Shown here: piece after piece, positions 12,552-25,562 of the stretch
How positions within the stretch are numbered: the stretch's first letter is position 1
Layout of the letters: each line of letters starts with the position of its first letter
Origin: Eonycteris spelaea
Lineage: Eukaryota; Chordata; Mammalia; Chiroptera; Pteropodidae
Reading direction: 5' to 3'
NCBI GenBank assembly: GCA_003508835.1
Contig: PUFA01000034.1
Coordinates: forward strand, 4,490,501-4,554,500
Length of the DNA: 64,000 bases
Translations under genes and position numbers: made by a program
Notes under the pieces: generated by a model
The model's database searches: none
Told to the model about the DNA's origin: nothing
The model's input: only the letters and a program-made list of their open reading frames with translations

Positions 12552-14629
12552 GTTTTTAAAAAATATTGTGTGCTTAATGTCTTTGATAAAGAAAGATTTT
12601 GAATTTTCCCATCAAAACTGAAGTCATATCACCTCTGTGCAGGAGATGATAAGAGGCACGATTTTGGTTTCAGGGAAAAGAATAATTGCTGATGTCACAT
12701 GTCGAGTTGCTTAGGAGGAGCAGCTCCTCGGGATCTGAGGTCGCCCCACCTCTGGGCACCTTGAGTACTGGCCCAGGCGAGGTCAGCACTGGGGTGCCTG
12801 CTCAGTCCCAGGTTACACTTTACCTGAAAGCCATTTACAAGCCATTTATTCTTAGGGAATGTGAGGCAAGGCGGATGCAGAGAAGATGCTACTCTAATAT
12901 TGCCTTGACTGGAAACTGGCCAGGACCCCACCACCTTGGTGGGGAAGGGACAGGATAGGTGTCACCCCAACACCTGTCACACTCATGTTTCTTCCTTCAG
13001 ATTGCCTTTGCCTGGTATTTCAAGAATAATCCCAAGAGACGTGGCACACACTTGCATGTCTGTTACTCATCAACAACAAGGATCTCATTCTGTACTCAAC
13101 ATAATGGGCATTTCTGAGGCTAAGACCAGCATTGAAGGGAGCCGCAAGCATTATTCCTTCCAAGTTCACACTGGAGGAGAATTTCTAGCTTAATGGTGAT
13201 TCTGCTCTTGAACGGGATGTTGCCAAGTCAACAAGGGACAGAGAATCTGGCTGCAGAAGGGGAGGGGACGAGGAAGCTCTTCCTGGAACACAGCAGCTGC
13301 TCAGTAAGGGTGCATGGAGCGAGGTCGCCGCCGGCCCCCTGGGCCACTGCCATGGGCGCAGCCCACCTTCTCTGTTTGACTGTGGTTGGTTTCCACACAG
13401 TTTCAGGGCAGAAAATTCGAGCTGTGTCTCAACCCTAGGCAGAGGCAACTGTGTGATATGTACACTGGGGTATCATTGCACACTTGCGTGTGGAAAGAAG
13501 AGCTCAGAGGACACTGACGTGACCGTCTTTCAGGAGTCAGCAGAGGCCCCAGCCAACGTGGACTGCTCCAGAGCTGTCCAGAGTTCAAAGGTCATGGGTT
13601 ATGTAGCACATTAGAACTGTTGCTTACTTGTCTTGTTTTAGCCCAGCCACAATATTTTGGCAGGAGGCTGGGGGAAAACAAAGCATGCGAATAGAAGAAA
13701 CACACAGAGCAGCTTATGTAACACCATTTGTACGTTCCACAAATAGTTCCGCCCGTGTGCTGAGGTCTATATCTATAGGGAAACCTAGAAAATTTGCTTT
13801 TTCTGCCTTGGTTGTAACTCAGTAAGTGCTTTCCCAACTTCACCAGTATGCTTTTGGTTTTTCTTTTCCACTAAATTTTTTCATTTCTTTACATGTTTTC
13901 TTCACTGCATTTTACCTTTATCCTTTTTCTTTGCAATTCTCTGGCCTCGGTTTGTATATTTGAGTGCTGGTAAGCAAAGCATAGTAGGTCGATGCCATCA
14001 AACAGAGAGTTGAATGAAGTCATATAAATTAAGAGGCGCTAATGGTCAGCATAAACTAAGATAGCAAGAGGATGAGATGTATTTTGAAAGCATCAGTTGG
14101 AGTGATGATGAAACAGTCCGCAGAGGAAAATTTCGTAGGCGTCTGGAATGGAAAAAGAGCCTTTGGTGAGGTGAGTGGCAAAGGTCGTGGTTAGTTTGAA
14201 CTTCGATTAGGTTAAGGGTGGGACCCCACAGGCCAAGGTCACCGACTGTGGGAATTTATGCTGGAATCCGGCCACTTTCCTTCAAGCTTGAATTGTTTTC
14301 ATTGATTATTCAACCAAAGCTTGCTCCTCTGTTTTTCGGGTTTCTACATATATGGAAGTTTGTAGAGATTTAAACAACAACAAAGAAGATACTGTGTTGT
14401 GATATCTAAAATCAGAAACAGCAGTTAAATTTGACTTTTGTCTACAAGATTTTACAGGTTGCGAAAATAAATAAAAATGTAAGAAGTATGGGTCTTTCTT
14501 ATCAAGATTAGTATCGTATTATACCTCCATTTCCTACCATAGGGACAATTCATTTGACAATGAAATCAAATAGACCCCATTAAATTCGGCTTGGTTTAAA
14601 TTCACAAGATGCTAACGAGACATCAGTTT

Positions 14630-14805
14630 ATTGCTGTGACCCACGAGGCAGGGTCTTGCACTCACCATGGGCCCTGTGATGTGGACATTTTCTTTACCCA
14701 AATTTTTGGAGGAGGATACGGAGGCTCTTGGTAATTAAGTGACATGATTTCAGGGAGGGCTGAAATTTTACAATCTGATGGTCCTTCCAAAGCTGACCAC
14801 CGGTC
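14630..14805 (-). repeat. MIR SINE, antisense
   Basis: The order GAGGATACGGAGGCTCTTGG, TTAAGTGACATGATTTCAGG, then a segment ending in the 'tRNA-like head' fits a reverse-complement MIR (…GAGGAAACTGAGGC…, …AAGGTCAC…). Degraded. Confidence 0.45.
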
Positions 14806-14867
14806 TTGTGCCTGGTCCAGAGGCTGTCATTGTGGCTAACGCATTGGTACAGACCATTCTCATGAAG

Positions 14868-15075
14868 TCCGAGGCTCAGTGAAAGCTAGTGGACACGCAG
14901 GCAGATCAGGGGTCCAGATCTGACTCTGATACTTACTGAAATCTCATCGCGTGATTCCTGAGAGACTCGGTGCCCCCATCCAGTGATGAGGCTGATGAAA
15001 ATGTCCATATCACAGGGCTGTGGCATGGGCAAGGCCTAGAGTCAGATCCCCATAGGTGCTGGACAAATCCTAGTG
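14868..15075 (+). repeat. MIR SINE, sense
   Basis: Weak MIR-type order: head with 'GGGGTCCAGATCTGACTCTG', 'ATACTTACTGAAATC', middle resembling 'TCAGTGCCCCCATC', and tail 'CACAGGGCTGTGGCATGGGC', 'ATAGGTGCTGGACAAAT'. It lies close to the antisense MIR upstream, giving an inverted pair. Confidence 0.45.
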
Positions 15076-16729
15076 GAATCTGAAATGAGATCATATCTGT
15101 GGAAGCGTTGTGTAAAGTGCTTTACAAAAAAAGGTGGCACTTAGCATACGGGAACCAGTAGAAATGGTATCTGTTGCCTCCATCAAGAGCGACCTTCTTC
15201 TGACCCTTGCTGCACTTGGCATTCCAACCCTGTTATCCTTGGAAGGGCTTCCATCCACCCTCTTTTGAACTGCCCAGGAATGCTTCTGGCCCGCACAACG
15301 GATTTTTATTGACTTTAGTGGAAATCGTTCGGCGCTAGACTCACATTTAATTTCCTTCATAGGGTTCTAATCTTAAAGGATAATTGTTGGGAGAAAGTTG
15401 ATACTGGAATTTCTGATTCCAAGTCATTAGCATATGCTCCCTAGACTAGTGTTTTTTGGTTTTGTTTTGTTTTTAAGACCTGCGCTGTGATAGGAGTTGG
15501 TGCAGCTGACCCCGGAAGCAGGCGATTGGCCGTTTGCCCATTGTTTTGAAGCGTCGCTCAGCTAAATGTATTTTTAAATTTGCAGTTAAAAAAAATACAT
15601 TTGTTGTCAAGTATCAACTGTAGCTGATCATCCTCATGAATATATCATTGCTGTCCAAGAAGAACCCTGAAAAAGGGTCTTCTAAAAAATGGCAGCCCCA
15701 TGGTTACCAGCCAGCAGTGGTGGTAAAAGATAATTAAAATGTATATATATTATGAAGGTCTTTATTTCTGAACTGAAAATTCTTTTTAAAAAATGCCCCT
15801 GAAACGTAAAGCATCAATCAGTCTTATTGAGTTGCCCATGCTTTTGGACAGAAGGCAGTGGGCTGGAGGTGCCTACCTGGGGTAAGATTCAAAGATGCCT
15901 CGGGAGGCCCCTCCCTCCGATTCCTTGAGGCACCATCACGGTGGGATGCCTGCAATCCTGCTATTTGGGCTGCATTCCTTTGCAATTAAAGCATGATTTT
16001 CTATTTAAATGCAAATGTCCCTAAAGGTATCCCATTAAGGTTTTATCTGTCATTAAGTTCAGTCAGGGGTTGATTTGAGTAAGAAAGAGAGTACTAGATA
16101 ATTCTAGAAGGCAGGTGATGGGAGGAGCTGAGAACAGGAACCTGGGAATGGGAAGGTAAGATTTGTCAGATCTGCCAGCAGGTCGGAGCCTTGTGTTTGA
16201 TTTCTAATTCTCCCTGGTTTAGAAACAGGGAGGCTGGTGGCATTTGAGCCTTTCTGAGATAGATGTTATGCCAAATGAGCAAAACTACTTTTTAAAATTT
16301 TATTATTAGTTTTAATTTTAGGGAGCCTGACAAGCTCTAGGAGATGCATTCATCTGGTGACAGAAATGACCTTGTGCCTGCTTCGTAGCAGAAGTCCATT
16401 TATTCAGCCCTTAGAGAAAACAAGAATTTGGGCCAGCTCATAGGATCTTTTTATCCCTTTTCTTTTTAGCATCTAAAAATTATAATGAGGAAGAATTATT
16501 TGAGGTTGGCCTCTACACGGAGGATCATCTCATGTGGCGGCCACACAACTAAGCGTGTTGGCCTTTGTCAGTGCCTGTGAAACAGGAAGTGACCTTAACA
16601 TTTCCCCCAGCACTTCTGTGGGTCTGTGAAGGAACTCCATGCCCCATGGCCCTGTCACATGGATGTTTCATCACCCCATCTAACAGTGGGGATGCCGTGG
16701 CTCTAGGGGATTAAGCATACCTTTCCTAT

Positions 16730-17110
16730 TTTAAATTAAATTTATCAGGATGACATTGTTAATAAGATTATGTAAGTTTCAGGCGTGCAAAACTATAATA
16801 CATCATCTGTGTGTTGCATTGTGTGCTCATCACCCAAAGCCTAGTCACCTTTCGTCACCATGTGTTTGACCACTCGGTAACCGCCATACTGATGTCTGTG
16901 TCAATGATTTTTTGTTTTGTTTGTTTGTTTTACTTGTTCATTTGTTCTTTTCTGTTTCATATCCCACATATGAGAGAAATCATATGATTCTTGTCCTTTT
17001 TCATCTGACTTACTTCACTTGGCATGGTGCTCTCAAGATCCATTCATGTCACAAACAGCAGTATTTCTTTTCTTATGAAAACATGCCTTTTCTTTTTTCT
17101 GATTAAAGAA
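16730..17110 (-). repeat. L1 3'-region fragment, antisense
   Basis: Contains 'CATTGTGTGCTCATCACCCA', 'AAGCCTAGTCACCTTTCGTC', 'TGAGAGAAATCATATGATTC' and 'TCATCTGACTTACTTCACTT', the reverse complement of a laurasiatherian-type L1 3' region. A TTTG-rich patch (about 16905-16930) sits within it. Confidence 0.75.
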
Positions 17111-17224
17111 CATGTAAAGGGAAAACTCAGTTTTCTACCTTCCAGGGAGGGAAAAACCCAATGCTTCCCTACTGTGTGTTTCTTATCCTGTGTGTCTCCT
17201 TCACCTTCACAGAGGACACGTCAC

Positions 17225-18035
17225 TTCTGACATTTCTGGTCACCAGATATGTGGTGTTTTCCCCCCACACCAACGAGCAATTCTCAGATACCATATGGGA
17301 TCCAAGAACTTAACCCAATTTGAACACTGTCTACCTGGATCTAGCCTCGGATCTCACAGGTTAAGGACTCAGTCCCACGAGACTGCCCTCCCTCAACTTC
17401 AGATGCCAGTCGCAAATTCAAATTGTCACCTGTGTTTCTGATGAACTGGCTACCGCCGAGGTTCCAGTGACCCCCCTCCTTGAGTTTGATTCATTTGCTA
17501 GAGTGGCTCATAGAACTCAGGGAAACACTTACTTACAAGTTCAGTAAAGACTATGATAAAGGATACAGATGCATGGACAGATGAGAAGATACGCAGGACG
17601 AGGCCTGGGCGTCCTGAGCACAGGATTTTTATTCCTGTGGGGTTGGGGTGCATCACCCTCTCCCCCAACCCCCTCCTCCCGTTGTTGTGGTTAGCAGCCT
17701 GGCAGCTCACTGAACCCTGTACTTACTGGGTGGGGTTCATGGAGGCTTCCTCATGTAGGCGTGATCAATCACTAACTCCATTTCCAGCCCCTCTCCCCTC
17801 TCTGGAGGATGGGGGTGGAGCTAAAAATCTCAAGCTTCTAATCATGGTTCGGTCTTTCTGGTGACCGGTCCCCATCCAGGACCCAGAGTAGCCTCATTAG
17901 AGCAAAAGACACTCCTGTCACCCAAGAAATTCCAGGAGACTTTGGAGCTTGGTGTGAGAACCTGGGGTCTAAGATGAGATATTAGAACAAAAGATGTTTT
18001 TAGTGTTCTTATTAGGAAATTACAGGGGTTTTAGG
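17225..18035 (-). mobile_element. ERVL-type LTR (MLT2-like), antisense
   Basis: Blocks such as 'GAACTCAGGGAAACACTTAC', 'ATAAAGGATACAGATGCATG', 'GAGCACAGGATTTTTATTCC', 'GTTGGGGTGCATCACCCTC', 'CCATTTCCAGCCCCTCTCCC' and 'AAGACACTCCTGTCACCC' follow the order I recall for the reverse complement of MLT2-family LTRs. It ends in an AT-rich tail near 18030. No internal viral coding region is seen, so it is a solo LTR relic. Confidence 0.6.
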
Positions 18036-18056
18036 CACTCTTGTGGCAGAAACCAC

Positions 18057-18125
18057 TATATATATATTATACATATATATATGTATAATATATATACACA
18101 TATATATATAATACATATATATAAT
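18057..18125. repeat. AT-rich tract with 38-bp perfect palindrome
   Basis: Alternating TA tract with symmetric interruptions. Bases 18059-18096 are self-complementary, centred between 18077 and 18078; all 19 base pairs match and the next pair (18058/18097) fails. The remainder is imperfect TA/CA repeat. Located just beyond the MLT2-like LTR. Confidence 0.95.
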
Positions 18126-19314
18126 TTTTTTTACTATCTCACAGAACTTAAATCTAATATTCTGTTCTGAGTCATACATGAGTTAGAAAAGAAACTTCAA
18201 GCATCAAAATGATTAAAATATGCTACATGAACCAAGACATTTTGGAAAGGAAGATGTGAGAAGTGTTAACGTTCTTATATTCAAAATTTGTATGCAGAGT
18301 TTCTCTCTTATTCGGAATTGGAGGACTAAATTATCATCCAAAAGAAATCATTTCACGTGCATGTTACAGATGCATAAAGACAGTTTGCGAGCAGGCGAGA
18401 CTCACCTGCCTGCGAACCTGCCTTTTGCTCCCCCCGAGTGAGATGTTTGGAGGAGTTTCTTCAAATTATTAGAATGGTTCTTCTCCAATTCTCCTGGAGA
18501 AACACATTGGTCAGACATAACCTGCCATTTGTTCAGTATTAACATGATGAAAGCAACAAACATTTATTGAGACAAGATTTAATTAAAATGGGTGATAGGA
18601 CCTTCCCACCTTCGCTGGTGTGATTTCAGTTCGTGCGGGTGTAGATTCAATAAAGAAATGCATTAATCAGATCAGAGACTGTAAATAAAAATATTTCACA
18701 GTAAAGTAAATAGTTTTTTTTTTCTCTGAATTTTGAAGAAAGCCATATTTTTAGTCAGAATCCACAGTATCAGGGAGTACATAATCAAGAAAAACCTCTT
18801 GGCATTCACAGGCTGATTTATTTGTGTATATTCTTATTTCGATAGGGAAACAAGGGGTTGAAAAATCGCGATCACCCTCCATAAGGAAGCCTGAACTGAT
18901 CCCTTATAGCAACTCTGTGTTGTGTTTTACTTTTTTGCTTATTTTCATTCTCTGTTTTTGAATTGGATTTGAGACTATTCACAAAGGTACATAAGCTATA
19001 AAGTGATCATTAAGAGGAGAATAGATGTGTCGACTGAGGCAAAGGAGAATTATAGGTCCAACAGGGAAGTAAATCTAGGTTCAAGTTATAAATGTTCAGA
19101 GGAAGACCTACCTCCTGGCTGACAATGGGAATTGGAGGACACACATACTATTGGATACGTGTTGTTGAATATCTGTGGCATTATTTTAGAACTTTCAACA
19201 GTCGAATTTTTAAAAAATCACAACATAAATAATAGAATCTTTGAGTTATAGCGCATTTTCTTTTATTTCCTCCTATTCTTGAAATGAGGGCCAACAGAAA
19301 ACAAAGTAATAAAT

Positions 19315-19410
19315 AAATAGAAAATTACCTGCCCAAGGTCACAGAGGTAGAAGAACCAGGAGTAGGATCGCAGAAGCAATACTATTTTCTCTTACCGCGC
19401 TACATGGTCG
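19315..19410 (-). repeat. MIR SINE, antisense
   Basis: 'TTACCTGCCCAAGGTCACAG' followed by 'AACCAGGAGTAGGATCGCAG' and 'CTCTTACCGCGCTACATGG' is the reverse complement of the MIR core and head. Confidence 0.7.
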
Positions 19411-19439
19411 TCTGTGGTCCCCTTTTAATGTAGGTTCTT

Positions 19440-19655
19440 CCCGTGTAGAGGGTAAGCCCTGGAATCAAATGATCTGGGTTCAACTTTCAACTCTTCAATT
19501 AACTAGCTGGCTTAGCTTGGCCAATTTGCTCACCCTCCCTGCGCCTAAGTTTCCTCAAGTATAAAATTGCAATGCCAATGACATTGAGGACGACTTCGTT
19601 TTGCAAAGCCCTTAGAGCAGTGCCTGGCATTTATTGAGTGCCCAATAATGAGCAG
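19440..19655 (+). repeat. MIR SINE, sense
   Basis: 'CCTGGAATCAAATGATCTGG', 'GGTTCAACTTTCAACTCTTC', 'CCTAAGTTTCCTCAAGTATA' and 'TTAGAGCAGTGCCTGGCATT' follow MIR head, core and tail in order. Faces the antisense MIR immediately upstream. Confidence 0.75.
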
Positions 19656-19932
19656 GAAGAAGACGACAGTGGTGATGGCGATGACACAGACTTATTTCCC
19701 TAACCAGATTGTCAATTCCGAGAGCTCATGCACTCTGTCTTACGTGTCTCTGTATGTTCAGTGTCACCCTTTCCACACAGCTACTGTTCAGTGAATATTG
19801 TGTGTTCTCTAGGATAATGGGCTGGATATCATAAGCACCAAATATCTTGAAAGGACTGGAAGCAGCCTTTGAGGAAGACCGCTCTGAAAATAGTTGCATT
19901 AGTGAGCCAGAGAGGGAGTGGGTGGGAGTTAA

Positions 19933-20305
19933 TGGGCTGAATTATATCCACCAAATTCATATGTTGAAGTCCTAACCCCAGCACCTCAGAATGTGGCTGT
20001 ATTTGGAGGTTGAGCCATTAAAGAGACGATTAAGGTGAAGTGAGGTCGTATGAGTAGACTCTAATCCAATATGACTGGTGTCCTTCTAAGGGAGATTAAG
20101 ATGGGGATACCCAGGGAAGACCATGTGAAGACAGAGGGAGCAGACAGCCATCTGCAAATTAAAGAGAGAGCCCTTCAAAGAACCCAGCCCTGCCAACCCT
20201 TGGTGTTGCAGTTCCCAGCCATTAGGATGGTGACACAATGGATTTCTGCTGTCCAAGCCGCCCAGTCTGTGGGACTTTGTTATGGCAGAGCTGTCAGACT
20301 AATAT
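19933..20305 (+). mobile_element. MaLR-type LTR (MLT1-like), sense
   Basis: 'CATATGTTGAAGTCCTAACC', 'AATGTGGCTGTATTTGGAGG', 'CTAATCCAATATGACTGGTG', 'GAAGACCATGTGAAGACAGA' and 'CCCAGTCTGTGGGACTTTGT' then 'ACTAATATA' are diagnostic of the ERVL-MaLR/MLT1 LTR class. It starts TGGGCTGAATT and ends near 20305. Solo LTR; exact subfamily not assigned. Confidence 0.75.
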
Positions 20306-20624
20306 AGCGAGAATAGGAAAGAAACATGAGGCAGCCGTTAGCACTCCAGAGTGACATGAAATCACTGGGAGAAGGATTGTGACAGTGGGGATTTGTGACC
20401 TGTCTGAGACTGAGACCCAGATCCATCAGACCTAAGACTGGAAGAAGCCTTCGGGAGTCTTTCTCTTCGAATTCATACTCAGTGTACAAATGCATCCCTC
20501 ATCCCCTTTCTCGTAATGTTATTTGAACTCTGACCCTCACACTTTATAATTTAATTCCTTGTACTTCTGAATATCTTAAATCATAAGAATGTTTCTAGGA
20601 GACCAAATCTTCTTCCCTTTGCCT

Positions 20625-20790
20625 CTGACAGCTGCGTGACCTTGAGCAAGCGACTTGAATTCTCTGATATGTCACTGGTAAAAGAAAGAAAAATAATACT
20701 GCTCTTGAGAGACTGTTGGGAGGGTTCCATGAGTCTATGTATGGCCCTTGGCGTATGGCGGGGCTTTCTTCAGTAAATGACCGTTTTATA
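20625..20790 (+). repeat. MIR SINE, sense
   Basis: 'CAGCTGCGTGACCTTGAGCA', 'AGCGACTTGAATTCTCTG', then 'GGCCCTTGGCGTATGGCGGG' and 'CTTCAGTAAATGACC' match the MIR core and tail. Degraded. Confidence 0.65.
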
Positions 20791-23714
20791 CCCTGTCCTG
20801 TTCCCCTCAGGTTTCCATCTTTAGAAAAGTTTCCGTTGGTTTATCATCTTTGCTTTATAGTTAAAAATGGAATTCACACTGAGTGTTCCATCTGAGGTAA
20901 CCTGAGGATACTGGGGAGGATCTGTATTCTCCTCATCAATAATTTATATGTCAAAATGTCCATCTTATTAAAGCTTTCTTTTCTTGCCATTTTCTTTTGA
21001 CATAACCAAAGGAATAGCTAGAAAACTAAATGAAATTTTGAAATAAGAAAGAATGGTATGTCATTTACTTGTGAGATAGGCTATATATATATATTTTTTT
21101 TTTTTCAGGGAATTTCAATAAAAGATGAATTTTAGATGACATTCAAACTTTACTTTTGTTAAGGAATTGAAATATTGCAGCGAATAAGCAAGTACACAGA
21201 TGCTAGTGACCTGGAGATGGAGGCCGAGTACCTGGAGCTCTGATACCTACCCATGGCCACATTCAGAGTACGGAGAACGCGGGATATGGTTGGAAACTGC
21301 TTCGAGCATCTCCATTCTGCCAATCTATACATCCAGTTTTAGGAAGAAAGGTGTTACAATATTTCCTGAAAGATATTTGCTTTCTCTTCCTTTGGAAGGA
21401 AAGAACAGGACTCTCATTCATTATTGTTTCTATTATTTAGAATTTAACATTTATGCCAAAGAAATAGATTCTGTGAATTTATGAGTGTCAGGTCTTGAAT
21501 TTAATGTTCAGATGATCTGCATGTTTCCAAGCTTATTTTTTCTAAAAAAATAAGCTGCTCCATTTATAGTTAATGAACCCAAATAGAAGAACCCAAGTCT
21601 GTCTAATGTCTGATGGAAAATAAGATTTTGAGCTATAAGTGTTGCAAGTATGTTGTTTAATTTACATGCGCGATGAATAGAACAGTGAGACCCAGCTAAT
21701 AGACAAGAATTTAAAAAATGTAATTCACACAGAGTTTTCCTTTGAGATAGCTCACTGTGTCCTAATGAGAGACGAGAATTTGATTCTGTCCCTGGATTCA
21801 GGTGTTCTTATGTAGCCTGGCCTCCGGGAAAAGTATTTACAAGCACTATTACATCATAAATAGAATACTCACACAGTCTCTTACGTTTTACATACAAATA
21901 ATCCTTTCTGTGTCTTGAAATACGAAATCTGGGTTTAGCAAAAGGCAAAATTCTCTGTGTATAAGAACACGCCAAACCCTTCAGTTATAGCTCACCTGTG
22001 TGCAATCTCATGAAAACGTGGGCTGTGGTTACTGCTCTGATCCAGGTGTTAGTGTCTGTCCACCGTAGTTTCAGAACTGAGTGGCTACCCAGTCTGGTTC
22101 CCATGACCTAGGTCCTCAGTCCAGGATTACTGGGACGAGGTAACTGTGGCTTCCATCTTCACTGATTTTGGGTCAATGTGTTTGGGGCGATGAGACAGAT
22201 GCCTGGGGCCAGAATCCGGTCAGTGCTGTGTTGTTACGTGACTTAGTTAGGCCTCACTGCCTCCTTTCCTAAAGTCTGCTTAGAGCAAATAAGCTCTCGC
22301 TCAAGGAGCCACAGAAAGCACTTCCTGGACAATTGTGCCTGAAGCTCCTGCATTAACTAGGAGTAAAAGATTCCAGAGCTTCCGAATGTTAGGAAACAGA
22401 CTCTACTTCTTGATGCTACAAGTGCATGGAGAGTTGGTTTAGAGCAGTCTATGTTTTTTTACACACAGGCTCTGTAAGCAGGAATTGCTCTCTCTCCACC
22501 CAGGCCTGAGTTGGGTATGCCTCACTTGTGACCCCAGTGTGCTGGGGAAGCTGAGACGCAGCCATGCCTTCCCTAGGCATAAGAATGGCTGAGGCTTCTC
22601 TCTCTTCAAGAAGATTCAGCTGTTCAGTGAAATATGCTCGGCCACATGATTCATCTCGTAGAGTCACGGGCCTTTTGTCGGTCGCTTAGGACCAGCAGAG
22701 CTTTTCCTGGCACTTGGATATGAAATAAATTTCTGGAGTAGAACTTCCTGTATGGGGACTTGGTGACATGCAGACAGTGTTCTCCAAAGCATCCCTGTGG
22801 TCAGTGCAACAGCAGATTCCATAATGGGCAGCCGGACACAGGGCGTTGAAATGGTATTCTGACATTCCAAAATTTTACCTTTCCTTTCTCGGGACTTAGC
22901 CAGACTCAAAAGCTACAGGTTTCTTATAATGGAATATTTCAAACGTGTTGGTATCACTTAGTTTCAACAATTATCAACTCATTAGCCAGAGTTTTGACCT
23001 CACTGATGTTCAGACATTTAATGATATAAATAGCCCGTTTGTCGTTTGGAGTCAGGCCGGCCCGTGGTGGACATTGAAATTGGCCTAAGAGTCCTTTAAC
23101 CAGGAGTGGTTTAAAAAATCTCCTTTCCATTTGAGGGCTCATTCGTCACCTTTTTGCTTGGGATTGTCCTCCTAATCCTTGCTCAAGTATCCTTTTTAGT
23201 ATAAATGTGTTGTAGAATGTTTAAGTGGCTATGATGCTATCCTAACAAAACACAAGAACAGCAGAGATAGAAGGGAAGTAGGAGAAGAGGGTGCTAACCA
23301 GCACAGGACCCTCCTGCAAGTCTACTTTTAAGCAGCTTATCACAAATTCAGCTTAATTCAGTGAACATGCAAATGCTCTTATGCACGAGCAGCTGAAGTC
23401 CCAGATGTCGAAGGTCTCCGGTTTTGGTGGAGAGTCACCCAGTCTGTTTCCAGGTCTGTTCATGAGCGACGAGGTGCTTTATGTACAAGAGGTGCTTTTA
23501 GCCCTCGGGAAGGATATTTTTACTCCATATTGACTTCTTATTTGAACAAATTTGGTATTCTTTTTTAAGGCTCAGGGAAATTAGAATCAGTGAACCAAAA
23601 GAACAGTATGCGATGCTGATATGGCAGACAGCCAGGCAACAAGGAAAGAGGTAGAAAAACAATAGGAATTTGGAGCAGGATCTAAAATACTAAGGTTGTT
23701 GGGGGTTATTTTCT

Positions 23715-23885
23715 CTTACCTTCCCTACTTAATTTTCCCCATCGCATTTATCACCTAATCTGTACTACCTTATTTACTAGTTTATTTTATTAACGTCAGC
23801 CACCCCCACTGGAATATAATCTCCACAAGAGGGTCTGGTTCACTTTTGTGTCTCTAGCGCCTGGAAGGATGCCCACATGCACCAT
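23715..23885 (+). repeat. L2 LINE 3' end
   Basis: 'ATCGCATTTATCACCTAATC', 'CCACTGGAATATAATCTCCA', 'CAAGAGGGTCTGGTTCACTT' and 'TGTGTCTCTAGCGCCTGGAA' follow the L2 3' terminal region. Confidence 0.75.
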
Positions 23886-23929
23886 CACGTGATGGTGGAC
23901 CATCATGGTGAGGATAAGATAATATGCAG

Positions 23930-24150
23930 CTGAGAGCAGAAAAGGCTCTAGAACCAATTGATATGGGTTTGAACTTTGACCTTATATTATACTTGCCAGC
24001 TGGAGTAATACCTTAACCAATTTATCTGACCTCTCTGTCAAATCTGTTCTCAACTCTTAAAATGGATCTGATAATAGCCACCTGACATACGTGGTAAAGA
24101 TTAATGAGATAATTCAATGTAAGCTAGTTAGGAAGGTAAATTAGAATGGA
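23930..24150 (+). repeat. MIR SINE, sense
   Basis: 'GGCTCTAGAACCAATTGATA', 'TGGGTTTGAACTTTGACC', 'AAAATGGATCTGATAATAGC' and 'AAGATTAATGAGATAATTCA' follow the MIR consensus order. Confidence 0.7.
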
Positions 24151-24964
24151 TACGTGCTGATTCTTAAAGGCAGGAATAAAGCTCCTTGGGCTTTGTTCTT
24201 GACAATTAGGCTTTAATGAGAGGTGAAAATCATAGAGAATGGGACAGAAAAAGTAAGTTGTGGCCAGATTGTCAAGGGCCTTGTATGCCGTGGAAGGGGG
24301 TTAGATTATTTAGTCATGTTTTTGGTTGTATATTTCATATAGCGTTGAAATATAAACATATCAAACAAAAGATAGAGTCAGAGAAGATATAAATTTGAAA
24401 GCAATATCCCAGCTAGAAAGGGTAAATAGTTGTATAGTTCTCAGAGCTCTAGATAGGTGTGGAAGTGGAACTTCCAGTAGACTCTGAGCTTGTAGCAGCC
24501 AAATCAAACAGGAAAGAAAAAAGGACAGTCATGTGATCTGCACTGTTCTCGAGGACAAAATGTCCGTTGTCATGGCTAGCAAAATTTTTACTGGCACTTA
24601 AATGAGTGAATTTTCTTGGAAGGGAGCTTTGTAAATGGGACACAAAAAGATGTAGGCATGTAATGTTCTCAATAACGTCCTCCGAGTAAATGTAATAGAA
24701 GGTTTACTAGGGATGTTTGCTGATAGGACCCCTCAATATTTAGTTGAGAGCCTAGGGTGAACTCGCAACTTAGTGAAAGCAATTCACTTCCAACTCGGTG
24801 AAAGAGAGCAAGAGGGAGCAGGAGAATATCGTCTTGGGTTCAGTTTTCTGGTGGTTGGGTTTCATTTAGGTGTAAAGCAAAACCTTGACTACGTGGAGGA
24901 AGAGTCGAGCTTTGCATATGTGCCATCCTTCCAGCTAGACTTGGGTTGAAGTGAAGGTCAGCTT

Positions 24965-25195
24965 GCCTCCCACCAGCACTCTCTAACTACCCACATCAAT
25001 GTGCATTTCTTTGCAGCGCTTACCACGTGTGGCAGCATATTATGTATTTCTTTGTGGTCGCTCTAGGATATAAACTAGAATATAAGCCCCATGAGAACAG
25101 GGACTGCCTCCTTCTGTCCTTCACTTCATCCCCGATACCGTATTGCTTGGCATATGGCAGGGCTCAAAAACTTTGTCGAATGAGTGGGATTAAGG
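24965..25195 (+). repeat. L2 LINE 3' end
   Basis: 'GCAGCGCTTACCACGTGTGG', 'TAGAATATAAGCCCCATGAG', 'AACAGGGACTGCCTCCTTCT' and 'TTGCTTGGCATATGGCAGGG' match the L2 3' terminal region. Confidence 0.75.
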
Positions 25196-25562
25196 AATGA
25201 GAGTTGGACAATACCCAGTTCAATGGTCTGTTATGCTGTAATGCTGTGTAAAGATACCACTTATACTTGGAAGATCTTCACGGTAGTGGTAACATCATAA
25301 TACAAGAACTGAAGCACTAACTAACTTTGCCTGAGTAAACAGGCATCGGCTTCCGCTTTGGGGTGGCTGTGGGATGATCACTTACAGTCAGGGTTAGGGT
25401 GCGATCAGAATCGAATAAACTATAGTAATGGCACGAGGTAATGTGATGTAGTGCACCATGACCATGTATGATAAAATTTGGGGTCCATTTTGGCACATCA
25501 ACTGTCATTTCTAAAGTGTTAGACCAAGTCGGAATCCTTACGGGGCTCAGAAAGCTCCACGT

